Assembly: GCF_003171515.1 (NCBI RefSeq)
Contig: NC_089390.1
Location: 2,914,001-2,978,000 of the forward strand
DNA length: 64,000 bases
From: Pyrenophora tritici-repentis
Taxonomy: Eukaryota; Ascomycota; Dothideomycetes; Pleosporales; Pleosporaceae
Direction: 5' to 3'
Positions within the stretch are counted from its first letter, which is position 1. Each line of letters opens with the position of its first letter. Positions 42,726-55,300 of the stretch are shown piece by piece. A program made the position numbers and the translations under genes. Under the pieces are notes generated by a model that was not told where the DNA came from, did no database searches, and saw nothing but the letters and a program-made list of their open reading frames with translations.

Positions 42726-43531
42726 TCACGATGTCGCCTCAATCTTCAATTTGCCCACATCCACTTCATCCACTTCATCGTCATCGTCATCCTCTGTCTT
42801 TCCTACCAAGCCCTGTTGCCAGAGCTCCTTTCCGGTCAACTTCTTCTCTTCCTTGACAATTCTCTTCTTCTTGTCCTCTAGTTCCTTCTCCTCCTCCTTC
42901 CGTCTCTTCTCCTCCTCCATCTCCTTCCTGAACTTTTCTCTCCACGCCAGGAATGATTCGCGTGTAACAGCTTCGCCTTGGAACTTTTTGTTCTCTTCTT
43001 CCTCAGCCTTGGCAGCGGCTATCTCGACGAGGGCTTGCTTTGCGTTTTGGCGTTCGGTAATGAGCAGTTCGGCACTATCTTTGATGACGGTTACGAGGGT
43101 GAAGACCATGGCCATGCCAAGATTTTCTTCTATCGTCTCTTTGAGAGAGTCGAGGAGCCGCTGCTTATCTTCGTGTATGTCCAGATAGGGATGTTTGGGC
43201 GCATTGGGCGGTTGCGTTACGTCGAGTCGGGGGGCTTCGTCGGGGTAGTCTGGAGGATAGGCGACATTGAGGATGATGATTGCTGGTCGTGGTCAACGTG
43301 GATATACCGCAAACAGGATGAAGTTACACACGCTGCTCATCTTCCCTCTCCTCGTCTTCATGTCGGCCATCGTCGAGCGTTATTGCGATTCGGAACTCTG
43401 TCTCGGAAACATCTGGAGAGGTCTTAGTACACGCTCGGCCATATGTCGCGTGGACTTGGACTACCTGTGATCTCGTCGGGAAAGATGGACTCAAGAACCT
43501 CGCGTTCCTCCTTCTGATCGTCGACACCCAT
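42726..43531 (-). CDS. gir2: RWD-domain protein, Gir2/RWDD1 type
   Basis: RWD protein that in yeast binds Gcn1 and the Rbg2 GTPase on translating ribosomes. Exons 43531-43465, 43412-43332 and 43282-42726 (introns 52 and 49 nt) give 234 residues. The RWD domain spans about 1-115: QKEERELEVL-like KEEREVLESIFPDEITD, FRIAITLDD, then the family's YPPDYPDEAPRLDV (YPxxxP motif) and EENLGMAMVFTLVTVIKD. The C-terminal half is a charged helix (FRKEMEEEKRRKEEEKE) with the conserved LTGKELWQQGLVGK and an acidic run. Its 3' end is 85 bp from the convergent LYR gene. It starts only 170 bp from the divergent Acl4-like gene. Confidence 0.88.
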
Positions 43532-43701
43532 TGCGCAATGTCCAGTGTATGAATTACTCGGGAGCCGGCGTCTGCAGTGACGCTGAGGCTGCTTTTGGCG
43601 GGGCGCGCGTTCCCCACGTTAGCTCCGTCTGCCGATGCCGCGAAATATTTTTGGCAACTTGAACTTTTCGCATGCGCTACGACACGACACAGACTTGCAC
43701 C
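43532..43701. promoter_or_regulatory. Compact divergent promoter of gir2 and acl4
   Basis: 170 bp between opposite starts, fairly GC-rich in the middle (GGCGGGGCGCGCG near 43597) with an AATATTTTTGG-like AT patch near 43646. Both products relate to ribosomes, so co-regulation is plausible. Specific sites were not identified. Confidence 0.5.
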
Positions 43702-44868
43702 ATGGCGAAAACAAAACCAGCAGATCGAAGGTCCGACAGGAGCGCGAAGAATGGGACGAAAAAAGCCAGCGCTACGAAAGAGTCGAAGAAACCAAAAGCA
43801 TCACCAGAAGAACTCTTGATCCAAGCAACCGCTCTCCTCCAAACGTCGCAACCAGAGGAAGCGCTCGTCGCCGCACGGAGAGCACTGAACATCCTTCAAC
43901 CCGGTACTTCGAAGCCCTCGGTGGCAGTGCTGCCCGCACTGAATCTCCTCGGCGAGATCAACGTAGAACTAGGCGATCCCGACTCAGCGCGAGAGGCCTT
44001 TCAAGCAGCAGTTGTAATCGACCCAGAAGGCACCAACGATGGCGCAGAAAAGTTTCTATGGTTGGCACAGTTAAACGAGGAGGGGGGTACTGAGAGCGTA
44101 CGATGGTTTGAGAAAGGCATTGCAGTGTTGAAGAGGGAGATCAGTGAGCTGGAAGGGAAGCTGGTGAAGAAGGATGACGTCACAGAGCTATTGGAGGAGA
44201 AGAGGCAGAAGATAGCAAACTCGCTTTGTGGAATTGCTGAAGTCTACATGACGGATCTCTCGTGGGAAGAAGACGCTGAAGCGCGATGCAACGCCGCAGT
44301 CACCGAAGCACTGCTTTTTGCGCCAGAGAACCCCGAACCACTACAAACACTTGCATCAATACGGATCTCGCAACTAAAACCTGAAGAGGCCAAGTCTGCA
44401 TTACTACGAAGTATGGAGCTTTGGAAAGATCTAGACCCAGATGACGCCAAGGTGCCGGATTACTCTACTCGAATCAGCCTGTCCCGCCTGTTGATGGAAG
44501 CTGAGATGGAAGACGAGGCTATTGAGGTCTTGGAGCGACTAGTGGGCGAGAACGACGGCAGTGTCGAGGCGTGGTACTTGGGTGGCTGGTGCTTGCACTT
44601 GTTGGCAGGGAAGCAAAAGACCAAAGGCGAGGAAAAGGTTGCCATGTCACTGCTGCGTGCGAGCCGAGACTGGCTGGAGAATTGCCTGAAACTATATGGC
44701 ATGTTAGAGTACGAGGACGAGCGGTTGAAAGAACATGCTGATGAGCTACTGAAAGAACTTGGCGATGTTCTCGGCCCGTCAACGGGCGAGGACGAGGACG
44801 AGGACGAGTGGGACGATGCAGAAGACGACGACGGAGAAGATGACGACGAGGCCATGGAGGGCACGTGA
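43702..44868 (+). CDS. acl4: TPR protein, Acl4-type ribosomal protein L4 chaperone
   Basis: In yeast Acl4 binds newly made Rpl4 (uL4) and escorts it to pre-60S particles. The 388-residue single-exon product starts MAKTKPADRRSDRSAKNG after a good ACC context. The frame opens ten codons earlier, but this Met is better. TPR-like helices run from about 40: PEELLIQATALLQTSQPEEA, PALNLLGEINVELGDPDSAR, then AEKFLWLAQLNEEGGTESV, and later LCGIAEVYMTDLSWEEDAE and ALEALLFAPENPEPLQTLAS-like repeats. The C-terminus is strongly acidic (more than 20 Asp/Glu in the last 35 residues), suited to a basic ribosomal client. Divergent from gir2. Confidence 0.86.
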   Translation: MAKTKPADRRSDRSAKNGTKKASATKESKKPKASPEELLIQATALLQTSQPEEALVAARRALNILQPGTSKPSVAVLPALNLLGEINVELGDPDSAREAFQAAVVIDPEGTNDGAEKFLWLAQLNEEGGTESVRWFEKGIAVLKREISELEGKLVKKDDVTELLEEKRQKIANSLCGIAEVYMTDLSWEEDAEARCNAAVTEALLFAPENPEPLQTLASIRISQLKPEEAKSALLRSMELWKDLDPDDAKVPDYSTRISLSRLLMEAEMEDEAIEVLERLVGENDGSVEAWYLGGWCLHLLAGKQKTKGEEKVAMSLLRASRDWLENCLKLYGMLEYEDERLKEHADELLKELGDVLGPSTGEDEDEDEWDDAEDDDGEDDDEAMEGT

Positions 44869-45929
44869 GAGTTTGTTATGCAACGCGCACATGCAGTCTC
44901 GCGACGGACGGATCTACCATGTTGTTCTACCGGAGTTCCGAAGCACCAAGCTCTTGGTCGCCGCCCATGTGCCGGGTTTTGGGCAGCAGTGCTAAATAAG
45001 GCCCGTATTGTAATTTTCCGATGCCTGAGGCAGCATAAGCTGGGGATGCTGGGGACATTTCTGCATAGCACTAGCTTATGTCTGTCGACGACTCGGGGAT
45101 TATCTCGCTCGTATTCTCAATACAGTAAGCACTTGTTGGCAAAGTAGCAGAGGGGGTGGGGTAATGGGTGTTGGGCCACGGGGGCGGTAACGTGTACCAG
45201 GTAAGCTACCTAGAAGTGAGCAGAGACTTGGTGGGACGGTGACGGTCCCTGCATATAGGATGCCGGAGCCGCACATGGTCGGTTGTCGGCTAGTACCTAC
45301 GTAGGTAGGTAGAGTTGTCAGGGCGAAGACGACAGGTCCGATGGCAGGTTAGACGGAAAGCCATGAACCCCCACTTGAATGCACCTGTTTACCAAAGTCG
45401 GGCTGATTTGCAAAACACTTTCACTTTCACTTTGGCGTGGCCGAGGGTCCCAGTCAGTCGGCATGTACGACACACGGTTCCTCTTCCGTGGCTGCAACCC
45501 ACATGCGGCAAGCTTGCGCCAGTCGGTTGCAGGGAAGACAGCCCATTGGTGCAAGCCGGCAGACGAGTCCAGATGTAACACCAAGATGCAGTTGATGCGA
45601 CGAACTGATGCGCTGCTCTTGGCATCGAAGGTGAATATCGCCGGCGCCGTGACCGCCACGAGTAAATCAGCATGCACTTGCGATGCCGCCCATGCTGGTC
45701 CCCGCGAAGTAAGAGAGAAGCCGTGCCCACACCTACCGATTCCGATTGCCATTACCTCGACTGCCTCCGCTGTCCATCGCTCCTGCTGTCAACAGATGAA
45801 CCCCGAGCCGGTGCCAACTAACACATATTCGCTTTCGCCCACGAGGGCCGCACATGTTGGACCGCCCTTGACCCTTTTGTCCAGCCCCAGTTGCAGTTGC
45901 AGCCCCGGCATGTCCGTAAATCGGGACCT
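44869..45929 (+). other. Intergenic and 5' leader region of SCAP
   Basis: 1.06 kb with no convincing gene. It contains a perfect 14-bp palindrome (TACCTACGTAGGTA, 45294-45307) flanked by further TAGGTAGGTAG sequence, and a TTTCACTTTCACTTTGG run near 45419. Frames such as 45379-45933 lack any family content. Confidence 0.45.
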
Positions 45930-48900
45930 ATGATCTGGTACCTCCTCTATCCGCTGCGTGGGTGCGTAGCCCTTCCCCCAATTCCATGTGCGCGACGACC
46001 CGTGAGCCCTCATACTGACGGGTCACCTTCAGCACCACCGAACCACCACGTCTGGCCGCCTCGCACCCCATCCGACGAGCTTTTCAGGCCCATGGCACTG
46101 CGGCTGCGCGCCACTGGCTCCTCTCCATCGGCGTGACCATCACAATCTCCGTCCTCCTGTGCTATCAGGCCATCTTCCAGCCCGACAGTTCCGCCGCCGC
46201 CGGTCTGCGGAACCTGCCCAAGCATGTTTGGACGTCAACAACCCAAGTAGACGGGGACCGACCGGCGGATGTGGTGGTGCGACAAGTATGGGTGCATGGA
46301 GATTATATGAAGGCGATTCAGCTGCCGGTGCTGCACGAGGCCATGCACGTCCAAGAAGTGCTTGTCAATGGTGGATTTGATTCCAATCAAGGCGCCCCAG
46401 TCATCCGTCAGCATATACTTGGTCGCGATAATCAGGGATGCGTCGTGGCTGCGCCGGGCGAGAAGTGGGGTTGGCATTCCCCGTTGATGTACTGGAACTG
46501 TTCTTTGACCGCCCTGGACCAGGACCAGGACTTGCTCGGAACCATCAACGCGCACAAACAAACGCACTCTGCCCTGAACCTCACCTTGCGCCCAAGCACT
46601 GTCTTCGCCGGCAAATCCTTCTCCAACAGCAGGCTCCGTGCCGCCGATGCACTCGTCATCACCTTGTTCGACCAGACCAACTCGACTGTAGGGGACACTT
46701 GGAATTCGCGAGCACATACCCTCGCCGAGACGCTCTCATCGGGCTGGACCATTTTCCCGCCTGATGGCCATGTCACACAAAGTCGACTTTACGAGTTCCG
46801 TTTCAAGCCAATGACACTGAACGACGACTTGTTCTTAGCTGCCTCTTATCTTGTAACAGCAGTCTACGTAATATGGCGTATGATGCAGTTACGAGCCGTC
46901 AAAAGTTGGTTTGGTCTGCTGGTTACAGTAGTTGCTAAGATGACAATTTGCATAATCGCTAGTTTCACCCTCTGCACGTATCTGGGAATTGACTTGGCCC
47001 GCATACCCCGCCCATGGTTTCCAGGAGTAGTTTTTTGTTTTGGTTTGGGTAACATGTATGCACAGTCGTAGCTATACATGTCGTTTCCTACTGACCGTGT
47101 CTAGATTTCGTTTAATCAACGTCGTCCTACAAACACCTCCTGAGATGTCACCTCACCAGCGTATCGGCAATGCCCTAGGCGAGGTTGGCCATTTATCTCT
47201 TGCTATCGCTTTCCAAAATCTCGCCCTCTTATATGTTTGTTCCCGATTCGTTTCGCCCTGGGTTGCCGACTTCTGCATTTTTGCTGCTGTCACGCTGGTT
47301 TTCGACCTCGTCTTTCATCTAACCTTCTTCGTCGCCGTTCTAAGCGTCGACGTTCAGAGGTTGGAACTCTCAGATTCCCTGGAGCGCATCGACCGGAGCC
47401 AAAGCACCCTGAAGAGCAGGGCAGAGCGCCAGTCTTGGCTGGGTGCATTAAAAGAAGGCACTATGCCGCTTAGTACGCGCTTTGCGGGCACAGCTGCTAT
47501 ATTTTCCATCATCCTCGCCATTAACTGGCACTTCTTCGACGGCGACGGCAAGCAACTGTCCCTGGAAACGTTCCGTGAGAGTTTAACGTCTAGAAGACGG
47601 AGACGCGCCGTTGACAGCTGGAGTCCACCGCCAATCAATCAGGCTAGGACCCCCGCTGATTGGCTTAGACTTCAAGATCATAACACTGCCCGAGAACTAT
47701 TCAGCTTTATTAAGCCTGGTGCACAAACCTTTGTAGCTTGCATCTATGATCCCATCTTGGTCGTTGCCAAGGGAGCGATTGGACGCGATCGACCGCAACC
47801 AGCGTCGTCATTCATTGAGAAGCTTCGTCGCTTTGCGCAAGGTCACGCTTTCCCAGCAGCTTTGATTGTCGTTACCCTGATTGCTGGTGTAACTTTGTTG
47901 ATGAACTACTTGCTCTGGACTGGACTCCCGAAGCTTTCAGAGGAGGCGGATGACGATGACGAGACAAGCTTTTCCGTCAAGACTTTACCAACACCACAGA
48001 CATTGGATGTCGCCCAGTTGACTTCGTGCCCAAAAGGCCATCTTGTAAGTGTATCCTTTGACAGGAGCACTGCTATATGGCTCCATAGCCGAGGAGGTTA
48101 CCTGCACACGACTTTACAGACGGCAGCGATGAAGCCCGAGCTTTGGCCAATACATGTTACCGCAATGGACAGAGGTGGGAACATTCTTGCCATATGTGCA
48201 CAGGGTGGTCAGATTGGCCTGTGGGATATTCCTGCTTCGCGGTTCCTCATGTTCCCCAAGGTCGAGATCTGCAAGGCAGCGCCAGTCCTTTTCGCCTTTG
48301 TTACCCTCAGGACACGAATTGATGTCGAAAAACAATACCTCATCATAGTTAGCCCGGATGGGCAACTGACCAAGCTTGAGGCATGCACGGGCATTCACAA
48401 CACCAGGCGCATTTCGGCGAGTCCCATCGTATGCACCGCCATTTATACTACCTGCAAGAGTGATAGCAGTCTTGTCTTCGTAAACAAGCTTGGCGAAGTG
48501 CATATTTTGTCACTCCAAACGGATGGTGACGAAACATCCGAAGTTGTCGCGGGTCTTGATCCTGGTCCACCACCAGGCAGCAATCCAGCGAAGATTCAGT
48601 GTATACAGGCTGTTCCAAGCCTTGGGATGATCTTCGCACTCCGTGATGAGGAGGCCGAGGTGTTTGACTTTACCAGTCGCGCGCTCGTCCATGCTTTTCA
48701 GATCGGCCACGTACAACCACACTCATTTCGAGTTCTACATTCGGTACGACGGTCATGTAAATGCGGGGCACCAGCAGTAAATTCGCTGTCAGTTGCATAT
48801 ACGGAGCAAGATACGAGCCACATGATCATGCAGACATTCACCCTTGATGACAGTACGTCGTCACAGATCTGCTTTGCAAAGCCACTTGATCGAAAGAAGC

Positions 48901-49496
48901 ACGGTTGTCGTGGACTCGAACATGCAAGTGAGGCTGTACATTACGTCGAACCGGTTGGGACATGGGAATCGACAGACGCGCTGAGTGTGATCGGCATCAG
49001 GAGATGTATACAGTCGCCTACGCCCTCGACCATCGCGGGTATGGATGAAGGCCACGGCAGTGCTGACGTGGAGTTTGTTGCGTCAGCACTCAAACAGCGT
49101 GCCCTAAAACAAGGCAACTCCAAGATACGCAGACCCTTTGAGCTAGCGTTTACCAGGAGCCATCGCAGAGAGATTCCAGACGAAGACACTGATACGTGGG
49201 AGGCTTGGACGCTTTCTACCACGGGCGAGTTCCGTTCCAGGCCACTTGCCCCGGACGACATTGAAGATATAGCGGAAGGCTCGTACGAGGATGAACTGTT
49301 TGCAGCGGCTCCTGGTCCAATCACTAGGCTGGGGAAACGCAGCGTCGCTGTAGGGCTCGGTAATAGAGTCAAGATCATTACGTTGGGCAAGGAATGTTTC
49401 GATGGTTTGACCAATCTTCAGAGCGGCGCCATGGATATCGGTCTTGGACCACACAAGTGGAGAAGTCGACAGGGCGATGGTCGAAAAGTACAATAA
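45930..49496 (+). CDS. SREBP cleavage-activating protein (SCAP) homologue
   Basis: Sterol-sensing escort of the SREBP transcription factor in ER and Golgi membranes; in fungi linked to sterol synthesis and low-oxygen adaptation. Exons 45930-45961, 46033-47055 and 47105-49496 (introns 71 and 49 nt) give 1148 residues. The N-terminus (MIWYLLYPLRG) leads to TM1 WLLSIGVTITISVLLCYQAI, then a lumenal loop. The sterol-sensing domain covers about 290-440: LVTVVAKMTICIIASFTLCT, GLGNIFRLINVVLQTPPEM (restored by splice 2), QRIGNALGEVGHLSLAIAF and FVAVLSVDVQRLELSD. A later TM is AALIVVTLIAGVTLLMNYLL. The C-terminal half holds WD40-like repeats (HLVSVSFDRSTAIWLHSRGG; NILAICAQGGQIGLWDIP). A second frame stays open past the stop, to 49761; see findings. 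Confidence 0.92.
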
Positions 49497-50399
49497 CGGG
49501 TTGGAAATTTACTGGTGCGGGGGCATTAGGAAAGGAAATGTGGATTCAAGTTCAGTCAGGTCAGGTGTTTTAGGCTATGGATATACCCAGTATGCGCGTT
49601 TGAGCGCGGCGTTTTTAGGTGAAGCTACAGCGTCAAAGATATTGTCAGCGAGAGGTGGCGACTCTTACTTTACTTCAACGTCATCAATCAGCAGTGTACA
49701 CGAAACGTATGCCGACCCTCGATCAAGCAGGTGCTTTGCCGATATCCAATCACCGGTGTAACGCATGTCCACAGGTGGGATAGTGAGCCCGATCAAGCCC
49801 CGCAGTCAACGTATATGTGCATGACAGACGACAGCTTACACGTACCGAGCCGGATATCTGCCGCCTTAGCAGTTCATGGTGCTTGGTAGGGTCTCTCGTG
49901 ATGTGATATGATATGCAAAGCTGTAGATGCCCAGTTAGTTGTGTCATGCCATGTGCGAGAGGCATAGATGATTTGTGTAACCCGGAAGACGTCATTTGTG
50001 GCTAGTGCCCCTTGAGCAGGGTCTGGTAGCGTGTGGCGCCGCTATGCGGGGCCCGTACTCTTGACAGGGGCAAGTTGAAAAGGGCCCACGCGACCCCCAG
50101 GGCCCAGGGAGCGGCTTAGGTAGTTAGTTGACCGCGGCTCAGTAACTCTTTTGCTCCTCGCCCTCCACACTCGACGCCTTTTTTCCCCAGGCATATATTC
50201 TTTGCTTTTGCGCCACAATTGCCGTTTGTAGAAATCTGGTAAGTCATCTATTTGCTCCTTTGCTCGCTGCCGTTTGTTTTACTATGCCCCTTTCACATGC
50301 GACAGAAGGTGCCATACTCAACGAATTGTTGCAGTCTTCAGCCTCAAGTGCAGTCAGCGCCACGCCATGTGACTAACAAGGAGCAGTCCCGATACCAAT
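49497..50399 (+). other. Intergenic region upstream of the ethanolamine kinase gene
   Basis: 0.9 kb. The first 265 bp carry an open frame (49444-49761) that overlaps the SCAP end in another phase. The rest is promoter-like: TTTTGCTCCTCGCCCTCC and TTTTTTCCCCAGGC pyrimidine tracts lie near 50149-50192, and a GTAAGT...TAACAAGGAGCAG pair (about 50239-50386) could be a 5' UTR intron. No gene is supported. Confidence 0.45.
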
Positions 50400-51802
50400 A
50401 TGAGCAAGGCAAAGTCACCCTACGATTCGCTGCGGAACATACCGCTGTACTACGACCACTCCGACTCGTACAACTCGGCCCTCGACCTCATACTTGCTCT
50501 GCGGCCGGAATGGCGCGACACCAAGGACACAATTGAATTCACAAAGTTTACCGATGGCATCACAAACACGGTATGCAACACGCTCGCAGCCATGCGTTGG
50601 CGACGACTCCTTTTCCAGACGCACGGCTAAGACGAGGCATAGCTTTTGAAGGCGGTGAACAAGCTACCCGGTCTTTCCAAGACAGAGGTAGACGACGATG
50701 CGATACTACTGCGCGCATATGGCAAGGGAACCGACGTCCTCATAGACCGCGAGAGTAAGTCGGTCCAGACGGCAATTCAGAGGATACAGCCTAACATGAC
50801 TTCACAGAGGAGACACGCTCACACTCGCTTCTCGCGCGCCACAACCTCGCACCCTCTCTTTACGCCCGGTTTGAAAATGGTCTCCTATACAAGTTCATTC
50901 AAGGCAGCGTGTGTACGCCCGCTGATCTACGTCGGCCAGAGGTATGGCGAGGTGTAGCTCAGAGGCTAGGGGAATGGCATGCCACATTACCTATATCGAG
51001 TATTAGCAGCACATGTCCTGCGCCCGCACAACTCAGATCACAAGACAACAAGCGTGAGTCTCTGGCTGCCATGGCTACACTCACGCCAGGCAAACCTATT
51101 CCGAATGTATGGACTACTATGCAGAAATGGATCCTTGCGTTGCCAACCAGCACCACGGCGCAGCTGGACAGGCGAGACGAGCTGATGCATGAGCTCGAGA
51201 GCTTGACTGAGCTTCTAGGTGATACACCTGGCATCGGCGGCTCTAACCCCTTTGTCTTCGCCCATTGCGACCTCCTCTCAGGCAATGTGATCATCGAGCC
51301 AGAGCCCTCGTCGGCGGCAGTCTCGCGCCGCTCAAGCGCTTCAAGCGGCTCCGACGAGCCCGAGACGGCCGCCGCATGTGTATCTTTTATCGACTACGAA
51401 TATGCCACGCCTGCGCCCGCCTCATTTGACATTGCAAACCACTTTGCCGAGTGGGGCGGCTTCGAGTGCGACTACTCAGCCATGCCCACACGCACCACCC
51501 GCCGCGCTTTTCTAAGCGAGTACCTTCGCAGCTTCTGCGCACACCAGAATACGTCTTACAATGCCGCTGAACTCGAGGAGCTGTTTGACCAAGTCGACAG
51601 GTTCCGCGGTGTTCCGGGCTTTTACTGGGGCATATGGGCCTTGATTCAAGCGCAAATCTCCCTCATCGACTTTGACTATGCCAATTATGCAGAGGTTCGC
51701 CTGGGTGAGTACTTTGCGTGGAAGAAGACGCTTGGTGGTGGCCGGGAGGAGGACAATGAGCGCATAATACTACGGGAGAAGGTTTGGGCCCAGGATGAGT
51801 GA
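50400..51802 (+). CDS. Choline/ethanolamine kinase (Eki1-like)
   Basis: First step of the CDP-ethanolamine (Kennedy) pathway: phosphorylates ethanolamine, possibly choline, in the cytosol. Exons 50400-50570, 50643-50754 and 50808-51802 (introns 72 and 53 nt) give 425 residues. The N-lobe includes IEFTKFTDGITNT joined to LLKAVNKLPGLSK and AILLRAYGKGTDVLIDREKE, restored by both splices. The catalytic Brenner motif is FAHCDLLSGNVIIEP, with SFIDYEYATPAPASFDIANH and FAEWGGFECDY following. A Ser-rich insert of about 25 residues lies between the two. The end YFAWKKTLGGGREED is typical. Ethanolamine is favoured over choline by overall resemblance to Eki1, but this cannot be proven from sequence. Confidence 0.9.
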
Positions 51803-52344
51803 TTGTGTACAACGACTTTGTTACTTCTTGTACGTGTTTTGGGAGAGTGGGCGAAGAAGCTACAAGGCTGTTAGCCAGTCAGTCAGTCAGCACATATTCA
51901 ACATGGTTTCTCAAAGGGCGCTGGGGCGCTGTTTTCTTCTTACTCTTCTTCTTCATGCGCATCTTGGCTAGAGCACTTAACCTTGTTTCTATCCCCCCGG
52001 TCTTGTATCAACTTTTAATAGCTTCACACTAGAAATGTCACTAATCCAATGTGCAAATCTGGAAACTGTCGGGCAAGTTTTCGTTTGATAAGTGTTGATT
52101 TTGATAAAGTTGAACGACATGGATATCTTCATACATTAAGCAAATTACTGCTCCTAGGAAGTCTAGGGTCTGCGACCATTTTACCTTCCATGTTTCCTTC
52201 CCTTCGACCCAATTAAATAACCATGCTTTTCCCTTTGTGAGATCTTGTCCACTCATTCATATCCAAAAGTGAGAGAGTGAGAGATTCGTGAAATCATCAT
52301 TGTTCCAAAAACAAAACCCCCAAACCCCAAAACTTTTAATAAAA
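51803..52344. other. Convergent 3' flank without a gene
   Basis: 540 bp of AT-rich sequence between convergent genes. It includes an AGTCAGTCAGTCAGC tetranucleotide run near 51877 and GAGAGTGAGAGTGAGAG-like repeats near 52270. Nothing coding. Confidence 0.5.
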
Positions 52345-55300
52345 CTAAGCCTCAACCGTGAAATCATTCCCAGAATTCAACCAATCCATATCATTCATGC
52401 CATTTCCGCCAAAATTAGCCGTATAGTCAAGCGCTGCGTCGTCCATATTAAATGCCTCGCCGACGGCATCGAGGTTGAGTAACTGATCAAAGTCGTCGAA
52501 TTCATTGTTGAGGGGTAAGCTCGAGAAGAGCATCTCGTCGTCCTGGTGGTGATTAATGTTTGCGTTGAACGAATTCTGCGGCAGATCCAGGGTGCTCCAC
52601 TTTGTGAAGTTCATGGTCTCTTCTGTTGTGTGCGACTCTGTTGTTGAAGCTGAGGCTGTGACGTTGATGGCGGGCGACTCTTGGGAAATTGTGATGCTGG
52701 ATACGTGCTCGTGGTCAGAATCGGGCGGTGTGGATGCGAGGAAGGTTTCGAGGCGGCGGGCGACTTCTTCGTCGGTGACGTTACGTTGGTTGTGCTGTTT
52801 TTCGAGGGCCGACATGTTTGTTGTACCGCTATCTGGTGGCGGAGTCAGGGTTGTAGGCCGCGTCAGGTTGGGCCGCATGTTTGTTATGCGGTTCGTTGCT
52901 GTTTGAACAAGATCCAAGCGTCTGCCGGCGTCTACCAGGTCCTCTACTGTGGTTACAGGCGCTGACTTGGCCATGGGTGAAGTATGCGCTGCTGCCACAG
53001 GAGCAACGTGGATGCCTGCTTTGCGGATGGCGGCCTCGAGGAAAGCTACCGAGTAGTCGGCAGCAGCGTACAGATCGCGCAGTTTACCCATGACAGCCAT
53101 ACACTGGCAAAATCCGCGTAGAGAAGTGCGACGTGTTTCCTCCTCAGGCGCCTTGATGTCAAGTAGGTGGATGATGATGGCTGGGAGGAGAACAGTGACA
53201 CCTGTTGTTGGTAGGTACTGGACAAGTCCGCTTGCATCAAGACGCTGAGCGATAGATGTAATCGCTGAAGCAGCCCGACGAACATTGCGACGCGAAACAT
53301 CAAGAAGTTCGGATTCGGCGCCAGCTTTGGGTGGAGTACATGCTGACGCACCTTGGGCGTTTGGTAGTACCTGGGGCCGATGTAATGCTGACAAGGTCGT
53401 AAAGAATACCATGTGTAGCAAGCATCTAGAAAGATCAATCGCTGCATGGCCACTGGGCTTGTCGGTATACTTGGCTTCTTCGGGGAGCTCCGACACCCAC
53501 TTCTGGAGCTCTTCGTCGCAGGTTTTAACCTCACTTGTCGCGGGATCCAGCTTCTTCGGTAATAACATCATGGTCGTACGGTCGTTTTGTAGACCATGGT
53601 TGTTGTTTAGGACGCAATACTGCTTGGAGAGCACATGAGAAATGCACAGACATAGCCTAGCCTTCTCAATGCACATGATGGCCAGCTGTCGTTGCGCGTC
53701 CACGTCTCGGGCTATACGGCAGTCGGCCGGCAGGCACTTGATCGACTCTGGGAGGGGTGCAATCTCAAAGTCATCGAGCGTCAGCATCGGAACATCGAAG
53801 TCCTCGGTCTTTATCCTCGTTGGCCGTCGCATGCCGAGCGCGATAAGTCGGTCTCGCATGTAGGTTGACCACCATATCCGCTTCCACAGCTTAACACGCT
53901 TGGTGTCAAGATTTGTGTTGTCAGGATTGCGGTGAAGTCCAATAGTGTGTGCAACGGACGTTGCTACGCCCATCCAGTGCCATGTATCTTTTTGGTCATC
54001 GGGTGTCTCATAGTAATAGGTCAGCAGCAACAGCGCTTGGACGAGTGAAACACGGTCCGACTCGTAATCAAAATCGTAGAGAATCTGACGTCAAAATTAG
54101 CATAAGATTCACATGTTGCCGACTGTGCAGCACCACGTGAGTTTCACATGTTGGCATGTGATCGGAGTTTGGGTTCTCCGGGCCCTCGCACAGTTTTGGG
54201 ACCGGATATAGTATGCCAAGACTCCCGAGGAAAGGAAGGATGACGACTTACTCTGGTCTTTTGGAAGAAGTCTTTGCGAGCGTCTTTTCGGGTAGCGTAG
54301 CCCGCACTGCGCAAATGTTCCATGCCAACGAAGGCTGATCCGGCGAACATGACAGCCTGGAACAAGATCAAGCTGACTTTACCATTGGCCCCATCTCGTT
54401 GGTCCACCATTGTCAGAAAATCGTGGAGATCAAGCAATGGCATGTATGGATGGACGAATTCCACGTATGCGCGTAGCATCTCGCTGCGGAGGCTTCCTCT
54501 TGGTACGGTCAGAGCGCCCTTCTTCTCCAAATATGAGATCTCGTCGGGCCCGATCCTAGACGGAAGAGGCTTGATGAATTTGGGAAGCTCGCCAGGGGCA
54601 GGCTTTTTCGGCAGAGAGCCGAAGAAAGGCGCTCCTCGTTCATTGCTAAAGGGCGAAAACGGTAGCGTAGGTAGGCCATTGATCTGCGATGTGATGGAGA
54701 GACGGCGGTGCGTGTCTGAAATGTTGGGAACAGAGTTGATGCGATGGCCGTGGCTTTGATCTGTAGTGCGATTAGAGGCGTGGTAAGATGTGCAATGGCT
54801 AGTTCAACGTACAGATGGAGTGCGGGACATGCTCGTCTCGTCTCGGTTCAGACTCATGTGACGCTCGCGACGAGGCTGGCTGGAGCGATTGGACACCATC
54901 TAGTGCGTCACGCGATGCGATTTTGCGGGTGGTGGTGGTGGTGGTGGAGGTTGAGCTCGCGTGTTCAGAGGCTTGATCGTCATCTTTGGACCATTTCCTG
55001 CTACAGTCAGTGATCCGTTGACCCGTTGACCCATAAGAGGGCGTGGGTGGATATGGAGTGGGCGCATGAGCAGCGATTGGCTAGAAAGCTCAATACGATT
55101 GTGACAGGCTGGACGGACCACAAGTGGCTAGTCGACAACTGCCGAGCCTCGGCCAACGCTGCATGACGACGGCATACCCAAATCGTTGATCAAACAACAG
55201 TGCGGTTGGGGGACTAACTTTTTGCGTCTGCTCTCTGACACAATGCATTCGACCTCGTCCAGTCTGCAGTTTGTACAGGGCGCGCCATGTTCGGTAACAT

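Noticed and set aside
45379..45933. 184-codon plus-strand frame upstream of SCAP
   Set aside because: No recognisable motif; it ends at the SCAP start codon and is likely leader sequence.
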